From positions 1 through 5,336 of the forward strand of contig JAUUZB010000380.1 of NCBI GenBank assembly GCA_030590185.1: a stretch of 5,336 nt of DNA, read 5' to 3'. The notes under the pieces are model-generated. The model saw nothing but the letters and a program-made list of their open reading frames with translations, was not told the origin of the DNA and made no database searches. Of this stretch, positions 1-5,336 are shown one piece after another. The position numbers and the translations under genes are program-made. Source of the stretch: Deltaproteobacteria bacterium. Its GTDB lineage: Bacteria > Myxococcota > XYA12-FULL-58-9 > JAUUZB01. The stretch's first letter is position 1, and every line of letters begins with the position of its first letter.

Positions 1-179
1 GGGTCAGAGGAGAGGATCCGCCAGCCCTGGTCGCGGGCGTTGTACTCGATGGCCGCCACGATGTCGGAGTAACCGCCGTTCAGGGAGGCCTGGGGGGCGA
101 CATAGGCCTTGGTGCTCTGGCCCGCACAACCGGCCAGCAGGAGGGCGAAAACAGCGAGGGAGATGAGGGCTCTGGGCAT
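1..179 (-). CDS. Small lipoprotein, N-terminal part, cut by the window edge
   Basis: Reading on the minus strand from the ATG at 177-179 gives 59 residues with no stop before the window ends, so the C-terminus is missing. Residues 1-18 form a classic lipoprotein signal peptide: MPR, a hydrophobic stretch ALISLAVFALL, then the lipobox LAGC with the lipidated Cys at position 18. Residue +2 is Ala rather than Asp, which in enterobacterial sorting rules favours the outer membrane. The visible mature part continues with a polar linker and then a segment reading YSDIVAAIEYNARDQGWRIL. That segment resembles the start of small proteobacterial lipoproteins with an 'Ile-x-x-Ala-Ile ... Gly-Trp' pattern, but I cannot name a family. 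The start is supported by an AGGAG Shine-Dalgarno sequence 5 nt upstream. The gene lies downstream of the fumarase genes on the same strand, separated by 125 bp with a possible terminator, so it is probably a separate transcription unit. Confidence 0.8.
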   Translation of the reverse strand, partial: MPRALISLAVFALLLAGCAGQSTKAYVAPQASLNGGYSDIVAAIEYNARDQGWRILSSD

Positions 180-184
180 GATAG

Positions 185-189
185 CTCCT
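185..189 (-). promoter_or_regulatory. Ribosome binding site of the lipoprotein gene
   Basis: The plus-strand bases ctcct read AGGAG on the minus strand. They sit 5 nt before the ATG at 177-179 and help fix this start, because the reading frame itself is incomplete. Confidence 0.7.
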
Positions 190-262
190 GACACGACAGT
201 ATCGGCGCGATGCCGCGTCTGTTGCGTCACGGTTACAGCTATCCCCTCACCGGATCCCCGTC

Positions 263-292
263 AAAAAACCGGACTCCTGCCCCGGCGGGGGC
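263..292 (-). terminator. Possible weak terminator after the fumarase genes
   Basis: On the minus strand, 13 nt past the beta-subunit stop codon, a GC-only hairpin GCCCC-CGCC-GGGGC (279-292) is followed after 10 nt by a run of six T (263-268). A competing short hairpin, CCGG pairing with CCGG (269-272 with 282-285) plus one G-U pair, lies directly against the T run. Neither stem is long, so this is a marginal intrinsic terminator. The position between the end of the fumarase operon and the lipoprotein start is right for one. Confidence 0.4.
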
Positions 293-304
293 CCTGGGGT
301 CGCC

Positions 305-892
305 CTACAACCCCAACAACTCCTTGTACTTAGCCTCGGACTCGCTACGCACCTTCTCGTGGAGGCTCGTTCCATGGGAGTCCATGGTCACGATGGCGGA
401 GAAATCCTCGACCTCGATCACCCACATGGCCTCCGGGGTTCCAAACTCCTCGAGCCAGCGCACGTCGCGTACCTTTTTGACCGACTTAGCCAACAGCACC
501 GCGAGGCCACCGATGGCGTGCAGATACACCGCGCCGTGCTCCTTGCAGCCGGCGAGGGTCTTCGGACCCATGCCGCCCTTGCCGATGGCGGCCCGGGCGC
601 CGTAGCGCTTGAAGACCTCGGCCTGGTACGGCTCCTCGCGGATGGAGGTGGTCGGACCGGCGGCGAGGAAGCTCCAGGAGCCGTCGTCGTTCTTCTTCAC
701 CACTGGGCCGCAGTGGTAGATGAAAGTGCCGTCGAGGAGTTTCTTGGCCTCCTCGTCGTCGTTTTCGATCAGATACTTGTGAACGTTGTCGCGGCCGGTG
801 ACCATCACGCCGGTGATCTCGACCACGTCGCCACATTTGAGCGCCCGGATCTCCTCTTCGGAGGCGGGCAGATTGATTTTTACAGTCGCCAT
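305..892 (-). CDS. Class I fumarase, beta subunit (two-subunit Fe-S hydro-lyase)
   Basis: This encodes a 195-residue protein matching the C-terminal (beta) half of iron-sulfur class I fumarases (fumarate + water to L-malate, TCA cycle, cytoplasm). Visible family motifs in order are TGRDNVHK (32-39), YHCGPVV (59-65), AAGPTTSIREEP (77-88), GKGGMG (104-109), CKEHGAVYLHAIGG (116-129), and EVEDFSAIVTMDSHG (160-174). The Thr-containing GPTT loop corresponds to the region that supplies a catalytic Thr in the structurally studied Leishmania class I enzyme. The length is about that expected for a separate beta subunit; in E. coli FumA the two halves are fused into one chain. The ATG at 890-892 is preceded by AGGAG, which overlaps the alpha stop codon, with only 9 nt between the genes, so translational coupling is likely. 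L-tartrate dehydratase (TtdB) is a close paralogue sharing these motifs and cannot be excluded from sequence alone. Fumarase is favoured by default, since no tartrate genes are nearby. Confidence 0.93.
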   Translation of the reverse strand: MATVKINLPASEEEIRALKCGDVVEITGVMVTGRDNVHKYLIENDDEEAKKLLDGTFIYHCGPVVKKNDDGSWSFLAAGPTTSIREEPYQAEVFKRYGARAAIGKGGMGPKTLAGCKEHGAVYLHAIGGLAVLLAKSVKKVRDVRWLEEFGTPEAMWVIEVEDFSAIVTMDSHGTSLHEKVRSESEAKYKELLGL

Positions 893-895
893 GGT

Positions 896-900
896 CTTCT
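896..900 (-). promoter_or_regulatory. Ribosome binding site of fumarase beta, adjoining the alpha stop
   Basis: On the minus strand the alpha gene ends TAG, and the sequence runs on as TAGGAGAAGACC into the beta ATG. The AGGAG core therefore shares the last bases of the alpha stop codon. A ribosome finishing alpha would stand on the beta initiation region, a usual arrangement for keeping two subunits in equal amounts. Confidence 0.75.
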
Positions 901-901
901 C

Positions 902-1783
902 CTACTGAACGATCTCTGCGGCGCCGTCGCGGTAGGTCATGAAGGCCTTGCGGTTCGCCCAGCACATATAGGTCACCGACACGAAGAAGCTCGCCGGCAC
1001 CCGATGCCGGAAGGCGACCTTGGTGGCGAGCACGGTGGTCTTGCCACCAAAGCCCATCGGGCCGATGCCGAGGGTGTTGCACTCATCGGTGAGCTTGGTC
1101 TCGAACTCGGCGATTTCCGGGTTGGGGTTGGTGTCGTCCACCTTGCGGAACAGCGCCGTCTTGGAGGCGAGGAAGGAGGCCATGCGATCGCCGCCCACGC
1201 CAACCCCGAGGATCCCAGGCGCGCAGCCATAACCCTGGGCCTGGAAGACCGCGTCGACGATGCACTTGCGCACGCCGGCCATGTCGCGGCCAGCGCCGAT
1301 GCGCGCGTCTGGCACCGTGTATTGACGGCCCATGTTCTCGGAGCCGCCGCCCTTGAGCATCAGCTTAACCTCGAGACCGTTCTCGTCCATCTCGTCGAAG
1401 TGAATGTAGGGCGCGCCCTCACCGATGTTGGTGCCGGTGTTCTTACCAGTGAAGGAGTCGACCGCGTTCGGGCGCAGGTAATGCTTCTCGGTCGCCGCGC
1501 GTGCCGCCGCCTGGATCCTCTCGGTGATCTCTTTTTGCCGGTAATCCGGCCCATGCTCGACATAGAACAGTAGAGTTCCGGTGTCCTGACAGCTCGGGGT
1601 CGAGCTCTCGGCCGCCGCCTCGGCGTTCTTGATCATGAGCTCGAAGGTCTCGCGGGCCATGCTCCCCTCGGACTCCTTGTCCGCGGCCCTGCGTAGGGCG
1701 GCCATGTGATCGGGGGGGAGGTTGGTGGAGGCCCGGCGGATCAGCTCAACCAATGCTTCGGTGAGGTCTTTTTTCTCTGCCAT
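902..1783 (-). CDS. Class I fumarase, alpha subunit with [4Fe-4S] cluster
   Basis: This encodes a 293-residue protein matching the N-terminal (alpha) half of class I fumarases, which binds the catalytic [4Fe-4S] cluster. Three cysteines fit the cluster ligands: C65 in SCQDTGT, C187 in GYGCAPG, and C274 in YMCWANRKAF. The spacing of the last two (87 residues) equals what I recall for the E. coli tartrate dehydratase alpha subunit. Asp67 in CQDTG corresponds to the Asp proposed as catalytic acid in the Leishmania enzyme. Other conserved blocks are FTGKNTGTNIGEGAP (111-125), LMLKGGGSENM (141-151), GVGVGGDR (193-200) and LGIGPMGFGGKTT (238-250). Its length is close to other stand-alone alpha subunits. 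The ATG at 1781-1783 has AGGA about 8 nt upstream. It is the first gene of a two-gene operon with the beta subunit. One unpaired cluster iron makes such enzymes sensitive to oxygen and superoxide, which is known for the family. The tartrate dehydratase alternative applies here too. Confidence 0.94.
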   Translation of the reverse strand: MAEKKDLTEALVELIRRASTNLPPDHMAALRRAADKESEGSMARETFELMIKNAEAAAESSTPSCQDTGTLLFYVEHGPDYRQKEITERIQAAARAATEKHYLRPNAVDSFTGKNTGTNIGEGAPYIHFDEMDENGLEVKLMLKGGGSENMGRQYTVPDARIGAGRDMAGVRKCIVDAVFQAQGYGCAPGILGVGVGGDRMASFLASKTALFRKVDDTNPNPEIAEFETKLTDECNTLGIGPMGFGGKTTVLATKVAFRHRVPASFFVSVTYMCWANRKAFMTYRDGAAEIVQ

Positions 1784-1824
1784 CGTGTACGTCCTGTCTT
1801 TTGCTCTCCTGAGATGGGCGCGAT

Positions 1825-1854
1825 CCTATACCCCCAGGGCGGGCCGGGTGCCAG
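1825..1854 (-). promoter_or_regulatory. Candidate sigma70-type promoter of the fumarase operon
   Basis: On the minus strand CTGGCA (1849-1854) and TATAGG (1825-1830) are separated by 18 bp, each matching four of six consensus positions. Transcription would start near 1818 and give a leader of roughly 35 nt before the alpha ATG, a sensible length. The match is modest and the region is GC-rich, so this is a suggestion only. The -35 box overlaps one arm of the inverted repeat at 1843-1870. Confidence 0.3.
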
Positions 1855-1870
1855 CCCCGGCCAACCCGGC
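1843..1870. repeat. Inverted repeat in the divergent control region
   Basis: GCCGGGT (1843-1849) and ACCCGGC (1864-1870) are perfect 7-bp complements around a 14-nt spacer. There is no T run, so it is not an intrinsic terminator. It lies next to the candidate fumarase promoter and could be an operator or a leader hairpin. GC-rich DNA yields such pairs by chance, so the functional value is uncertain. Confidence 0.35.
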
Positions 1871-1913
1871 GCGCCTTCGAGGCCCTCCCGCGTGAACCGA
1901 AACGCTCCGCCAG

Positions 1914-1926
1914 GTCACCCCGTGAC
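1914..1926. repeat. Short inverted repeat GTCAC-CCC-GTGAC
   Basis: Two perfect 5-bp arms around three C bases lie about 90 bp upstream of the acetyl-CoA synthetase start. The size and symmetry would suit a dimeric transcription factor site, but no specific regulator motif is recognised. Confidence 0.3.
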
Positions 1927-1952
1927 GCCGATCCCAGGGACCGCCGCCCGCC

Positions 1953-1964
1953 GCCCAATTGGGC
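1953..1964. repeat. Perfect 12-bp palindrome GCCCAATTGGGC
   Basis: This uninterrupted palindrome has an AATT centre and lies 48 bp before the acetyl-CoA synthetase ATG. It is flanked by a further inverted pair, CCAGGG (1934-1939) and CCCTGG (1964-1969). Its AT core stands out in a GC-rich region and its place between divergent genes suits an operator. No known regulator is assigned. Confidence 0.4.
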
Positions 1965-2000
1965 CCTGGCGATCTCGCCGCGGCTGCTTATCATCGCGAC

Positions 2001-2005
2001 GGGAG
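2001..2005 (+). promoter_or_regulatory. Ribosome binding site of acetyl-CoA synthetase
   Basis: GGGAG lies 7 nt before the ATG at 2013-2015. It decides the start: the frame is also open upstream to a TTG at 1959, but that codon has no comparable site before it and the extra 18 residues are not typical of the family. Confidence 0.65.
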
Positions 2006-2012
2006 CCTCTCC

Positions 2013-3935
2013 ATGATCGACCCCAAGCCCGAGATCGCCGCCCACGCCCGGATCCAAAACCTCGAGCAGTACCGCGCGCTCTATGAGCGGTCCCTGCGTG
2101 AGCCAGAGGTATTCTGGCGCGAGCAGGCGGAGCGCCTCGATTGGTTCTATCCGCCGACCACGGTGCTCGACGTGGATCACGAGGAGATCGACTTCTCCTG
2201 GTTCGGCGGTGGCCGGCTCAACGCTTGCCACAACTGCGTCGACCGCCACCTCGACGCCCGTGGCGACAAGACCGCGATCATCTGGGCCAAGGACGAGCCC
2301 GGGGAGTACGAGCGGATCAGCTATCGCCGATTGAAGCACGAGGTCGCGCGGCTGGCCAACGTGCTGCTCGACCAGGGCGTGCGCCGCGGGGATCGGGTTT
2401 GCATCTACCTACCGATGGTGCCGGAGCTGGCCTACACCATGCTCGCCTGCGCGCGCATCGGGGCGGTGCACTCGGTGGTCTTCGCCGGCTTCTCGGCCGA
2501 GGCGCTGCGCGACCGGGTGCTCGACAGCGGCTGCCGGGTCGTGGTGACCGCCGACGAGGGCCTGCGTGGCGGCCGCACCATCCCCCTCAAGCGGACCACC
2601 GACGACGCGGTGGACGGAGTCGCAGCGGTGGAGCGAGTCCTCGTAGTGCGCCGCACCGGCGCCGACGTCCCGATGCGGCCCGGCCGTGACCTATGGCTCG
2701 CCGACGAGATGGCCAAGCAACGCTCCACCTGCCCGGTCGAGTGGATGGCAGCCGAGTCGCCGCTGTTCATCCTCTATACCTCCGGGTCCACCGGCAAGCC
2801 GAAGGGCGTATTGCACACCACCGGCGGTTATCTCACCTACGCCTCGCTCACCCACGAGCTGGTTTTCGATCTCAAGGAGGATGACGTCTTCATGTGCGCC
2901 GCCGACATCGGTTGGATCACCGGGCACAGCTACATCCTCTACGGCCCCCTGGCCAACGGCGCCACCACCGTGATGTTCGAGTCGACGCCGCTCTACCCGG
3001 ACGCCGGTCGCTACTGGCAGGTGGTGGACGACCTCGGGGTCAATATCTTCTACACCGCCCCCACCGCCATCCGCGCCATCGCCCGGGCCGGCGACGAGCC
3101 CGTGACTCGTTATCGGCGCGACTCGTTGCGGGTGCTCGGCACGGTCGGTGAGCCGATCAACCCGGAGGTCTGGCGTTGGTACCACGACGTGGTCGGCGAC
3201 GGCCGCTGCGCAGTGGTCGACACCTGGTGGCAAACCGAGACCGGCGGGATCATGATCACGGCCCTGCCGGGCGCCACCCCATGCAAGCCGGGCTCGGCGA
3301 CCTTGCCCTTCTTCGGGGTGGAGCCGGTGTTGGTCGACGACGAGGGCGTCGTGCTCGAGGGCAACGGGGTGAGCGGCAACCTGTGCCTGGACGGCTCTTG
3401 GCCCGGCCAGGCCCGAACCATCTTCGGCGACCACCAGCGTTTTGGCGAAACCTACTTCGCGCGTTTCCCCGGCCTCTACTTCACCGGCGACGGCTGCCGG
3501 CGGGACGAGGACGGCTATTATTGGATCACCGGCCGGGTGGACGACGTGCTCAACGTCTCCGGCCATCGACTCGGCACCGCCGAGATCGAGAGCGCCCTGG
3601 TCGCCCACGAGGCGGTGGCCGAGGCGGCGGTGGTCGGCTTCCCCCACGAGATCAAGGGCACCGGCATCTTCGCCTACGTCACGATTACGCCGGAGTACGA
3701 GAGCTGGGATCCCCACGAGCTGGCCGGCGCCCTCAAGGAACAGGTGCGCAGCGCCATCGGACCCATCGCGGCTCCGGACGAGGTGCGGCTCGCCCCGGCC
3801 TTGCCGAAGACCCGCTCAGGAAAGATCATGCGTCGCATTTTGAGGCAGATCGCCGCGGGCGACACCGACGACCTCGGCGACCTGTCGACCCTCGCTGATC
3901 CGGCCGTGGTGGAGCGCTTGGTCGAGGGCACCTAG
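2013..3935 (+). CDS. acs: AMP-forming acetyl-CoA synthetase
   Basis: A 640-residue enzyme activates acetate with ATP and CoA to acetyl-CoA, AMP and pyrophosphate in the cytoplasm. The N-terminal ACS cap covers roughly residues 15-75 and is followed by the large adenylate-forming domain. The P-loop is [11 protein letters not shown] (255-265). [12 protein letters not shown] and [10 protein letters not shown] (403-412) follow; W406 matches the Trp that restricts the Salmonella enzyme to acetate-sized acids. The hinge is [20 protein letters not shown] (507-526). The small C-terminal domain ends with [11 protein letters not shown] (598-608), where K604 equals the catalytic Lys controlled by acetylation in Salmonella (K609). 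Length is near the usual ~650. [16 protein letters not shown] and LGTAEIES are typical of Acs. The intact Trp argues against propionyl-CoA synthetase or a long-chain ligase. It is divergent from the fumarase operon with 229 bp between, and no strong promoter was seen. Confidence 0.97.
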   Translation: MIDPKPEIAAHARIQNLEQYRALYERSLREPEVFWREQAERLDWFYPPTTVLDVDHEEIDFSWFGGGRLNACHNCVDRHLDARGDKTAIIWAKDEPGEYERISYRRLKHEVARLANVLLDQGVRRGDRVCIYLPMVPELAYTMLACARIGAVHSVVFAGFSAEALRDRVLDSGCRVVVTADEGLRGGRTIPLKRTTDDAVDGVAAVERVLVVRRTGADVPMRPGRDLWLADEMAKQRSTCPVEWMAAESPLFILYTSGSTGKPKGVLHTTGGYLTYASLTHELVFDLKEDDVFMCAADIGWITGHSYILYGPLANGATTVMFESTPLYPDAGRYWQVVDDLGVNIFYTAPTAIRAIARAGDEPVTRYRRDSLRVLGTVGEPINPEVWRWYHDVVGDGRCAVVDTWWQTETGGIMITALPGATPCKPGSATLPFFGVEPVLVDDEGVVLEGNGVSGNLCLDGSWPGQARTIFGDHQRFGETYFARFPGLYFTGDGCRRDEDGYYWITGRVDDVLNVSGHRLGTAEIESALVAHEAVAEAAVVGFPHEIKGTGIFAYVTITPEYESWDPHELAGALKEQVRSAIGPIAAPDEVRLAPALPKTRSGKIMRRILRQIAAGDTDDLGDLSTLADPAVVERLVEGT

Positions 3936-3995
3936 GGCAGCGCTTGTCCCCCGTCACCGTCTTCCATCACCGCCCCCGTTTTTCGTCCACGATTT

Positions 3996-4021
3996 CGACC
4001 ACGTTGACGAAAACGTGGTCG
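3996..4021. repeat. Perfect 10-bp stem-loop downstream of acs
   Basis: CGACCACGTT (3996-4005) and AACGTGGTCG (4012-4021) are exact complements with a 6-nt loop, giving a stable hairpin 60 bp after the acs stop codon. No T run follows on either strand, so it is not a standard intrinsic terminator. It could mark the transcript end, protect the mRNA 3' end, or be a protein site. A second copy of CGTGGTCG at 4039-4046 could pair with the left arm instead. The remainder of the 189-bp gap (3936-4124) shows no gene. Confidence 0.6.
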
Positions 4022-4089
4022 GCGTCGAGATCGTCCCGCGTGGTCGTTCCCGTCCGACCATCCTCCAGCCCGGCCCCTCGCCAGCCAGC

Positions 4090-4095
4090 TATACT
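4090..4095 (+). promoter_or_regulatory. Candidate -10 box of the RCC1-repeat gene
   Basis: TATACT matches five of six positions of the sigma70 -10 consensus and lies 29 bp before the proposed GTG start, giving a short leader. No recognisable -35 element is found 16-18 bp upstream and there is no TG extension, so support is weak. Confidence 0.25.
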
Positions 4096-4124
4096 GACCC
4101 CAGCCAATCCGTTAAACTCCCCCC

Positions 4125-5336
4125 GTGGGGAAGGAAGTCCGAATCGCATCCCTGGCCGCCGGATTACTGGTCGGCGCCATGGGTGGCTGCGGCCGGTCGG
4201 GCTATCAGGACGTCTACCACGGCGAGTTCGACCCGCTGCCGGTGTCAACGGTGGCGGCGGGCCACGACCACAACTGCGCCCTCACCGCCGACGGCGCCGT
4301 GCTGTGCTGGGGCAACAACGGCAGCGGCGAGCTCGGCAACGGCACCTTTACGGACGAACCGTACCCGCAACCGGTCTCCGGCCTCGATCGCTGGGCCGAG
4401 GAGCTGGCGCTCGGCAGCAACTTCTCCTGTGCGCGGCGCACCTACGGCAGCGTCTGGTGTTGGGGCGCCAACGGCCAAGGCCAGCTCGGCGACGGCACCT
4501 CCTCGGGACGCAGCGCGCCAGCGGCGGTCAGCGGGATCGGATCGGCGATCGGGATCTGCGCCGGCGCCTCCCACGCCTGCGCCGTGGACGAGAGCGGCGA
4601 CGTGCGGTGCTGGGGCGACGGCTATTCCGGCCAGCTCGGTGACGGCGACACCGTGGACCAACACGAGCCGGTCGACGTCATCGGTCTGTCGGGGCCGGTG
4701 ACGGCGTTGGCCTGCGGTTACTCCCACACCTGCGCCCTGCTGGAAAACGGCGCCATGCAATGCTGGGGAAGCAACTGCGACGGGTGCCTCGGGGACGGCA
4801 CCACCACCGACAGCTCGACCCCGGTGACGGTGGTCGGGCTCGACGGGGTGGTCGCCGACATGACCGCTGGCGGCACACACACCTGCGTGCGCTACGAAGA
4901 CAGCGGAACCCGCTGTTGGGGTGACAACACCTACGGTCAACTCGGCACCGGGGACACCACCGACCTGAGTGAGCCCACGGAGCCGTTCTTCGTGGGCTCG
5001 GGGGTGGCCAGCATCGAGGCCGGCCATAGCCACACCTGTGCCCTGACCAACGCCGGTACCGTCTTCTGCTGGGGCCGGAGCTGGGCCGGACAGCTCGGCT
5101 TTCCGGTCGCAGGTTACGCGACCATGCCGGTGTTCGTGAGCGGTCTGCCCGATGGTGTGCGGTCGCTGGCCGCCGGCGGTTACCACAACTTCGTGGTGCT
5201 CAACGATGGTGGCATCGAGTGTTGGGGCGGCAATACCGAGGGTCAGCTCGGCGCCGGGTTGCCCTCCACCACCGAAGAGCCGCAACCGGTCAGTGGCCTG
5301 CCCTCCGACGTCGTGGCGGTGAGCGCCGGTGCCTAC
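4125..5336 (+). CDS. RCC1-repeat (beta-propeller) putative lipoprotein, cut by the right edge
   Basis: An open frame of 404 codons reaches the window edge without a stop. An in-frame TAA at 4113-4115 limits the start. GTG at 4125 gives MGKEVR, a hydrophobic stretch IASLAAGLLVGAM, then GGC with Cys at residue 22, a passable lipoprotein signal; ATG 4179 would lose it. No clear Shine-Dalgarno precedes the GTG. The rest consists of seven RCC1-type repeats, each like 'AGxxHxCALxxxGxVxCWGxNxxGQLGxGT...PVxVxGL'. The Trp of CWG falls at residues 62, 113, 163, 214, 265, 316 and 367, a near-constant 51-residue period. An eighth unit begins at the edge (VAVSAGAY). Six of seven repeats have Cys-x9-Cys-Trp-Gly, suggesting disulfides in an exported protein. 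RCC1 repeats fold as propeller blades. The eukaryotic founder is a Ran exchange factor, but that role is not implied here. Function is unknown; ligand or surface protein binding is a guess. Confidence 0.85.
   Translation, partial: MGKEVRIASLAAGLLVGAMGGCGRSGYQDVYHGEFDPLPVSTVAAGHDHNCALTADGAVLCWGNNGSGELGNGTFTDEPYPQPVSGLDRWAEELALGSNFSCARRTYGSVWCWGANGQGQLGDGTSSGRSAPAAVSGIGSAIGICAGASHACAVDESGDVRCWGDGYSGQLGDGDTVDQHEPVDVIGLSGPVTALACGYSHTCALLENGAMQCWGSNCDGCLGDGTTTDSSTPVTVVGLDGVVADMTAGGTHTCVRYEDSGTRCWGDNTYGQLGTGDTTDLSEPTEPFFVGSGVASIEAGHSHTCALTNAGTVFCWGRSWAGQLGFPVAGYATMPVFVSGLPDGVRSLAAGGYHNFVVLNDGGIECWGGNTEGQLGAGLPSTTEEPQPVSGLPSDVVAVSAGAY
4254..5336 (+). repeat. Tandem 153-bp coding repeat array (seven RCC1 units)
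   Basis: The DNA repeats with a period of about 153 bp (150 bp once), matching the 51-residue protein units. The tgctgggg or tgttgggg core recurs at 4305, 4458, 4608, 4761, 4914, 5067 and 5220. Copies have diverged at the nucleotide level, especially in the linker after the LGxG motif, so this is an old protein repeat rather than a recent duplication. Confidence 0.85.

Noticed and set aside
190..262. Promoter for the left-edge lipoprotein gene on the minus strand
   Set aside because: A GATACT-like -10 is present but no matching -35 at the right spacing; too weak to annotate.
359..1573. Long plus-strand open frame (404 codons) opposite the fumarase genes
   Set aside because: It is antisense to two well-conserved enzyme subunits, has a low-complexity His/Gly/Ala-rich product, and follows from GC-rich codon use on the other strand.
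1801..1829. Plus-strand promoter for acs (TTGCTC, 17 bp, TCCTAT)
   Set aside because: The -10 matches only three of six positions and the -35 is weak; it would give a leader of about 175 nt. Not supported over background.
1959..2012. Upstream TTG start extending acetyl-CoA synthetase by 18 residues
   Set aside because: It has no Shine-Dalgarno sequence, starts inside a palindrome, and the added residues do not look like the family. The ATG at 2013 has GGGAG at good spacing.
2691..3716. Minus-strand open frame of 341 codons inside acs
   Set aside because: It lies wholly antisense to the acetyl-CoA synthetase, and its product has the Val/Gly/Asp-rich composition expected of a GC-rich shadow with no recognisable motif.
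3967..4248. Minus-strand 93-codon open frame across the acs-RCC1 gap
   Set aside because: It overlaps the signal-peptide region of the RCC1 gene, has an Arg/Gly/Pro-rich product with no motif, and I saw no convincing ribosome site.
4245..5285. Minus-strand open frame of 346 codons opposite the RCC1 repeats
   Set aside because: Its apparent periodicity simply mirrors the tandem repeats on the plus strand, which encode clear RCC1 motifs.

Overview
This is a high-GC bacterial window holding four complete or nearly complete protein genes, plus the start of a fifth gene at the left edge. Two proteins carry lipoprotein-type signal peptides, so a Gram-negative host is likely. The GC-rich composition, the two-subunit iron-sulfur fumarase and a Cys-rich RCC1-repeat lipoprotein would fit a proteobacterium or a delta-proteobacterial/myxobacterial relative. 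The sequence alone does not settle the lineage.

Layout. Bases 1-179 (minus) are the N-terminal 59 residues of a small lipoprotein that runs off the left edge. Bases 305-892 and 902-1783 (minus) encode the beta and alpha subunits of a class I [4Fe-4S] fumarase (or closely related tartrate-dehydratase-type hydro-lyase), transcribed alpha then beta as a tight operon. The beta Shine-Dalgarno sequence overlaps the alpha stop codon. Bases 1784-2012 are a divergent control region with several short inverted repeats. Bases 2013-3935 (plus) encode an AMP-forming acetyl-CoA synthetase with all expected motifs, including the lysine that is acetylated in studied homologues. Bases 3936-4124 are non-coding and contain a perfect 10-bp hairpin. 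From 4125 to the right edge (plus) runs an RCC1-repeat protein with a putative lipoprotein signal and a very regular 51-residue period. It is truncated by the window.

Functionally, the fumarase (TCA cycle, fumarate to malate) and the acetyl-CoA synthetase (acetate activation feeding acetyl-CoA into the TCA and glyoxylate cycles) are ordinary central-carbon genes placed head to head. They may share regulation for growth on acetate or organic acids, but this is inferred from arrangement only. The RCC1-repeat protein has no evident link to them and is the least understood item here. No mobile elements, CRISPR arrays, rRNA or tRNA genes were seen. I found no convincing evidence of an undescribed multi-gene system. 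The most interesting signals are the Cys-patterned seven-blade repeat protein and the structured intergenic regions.
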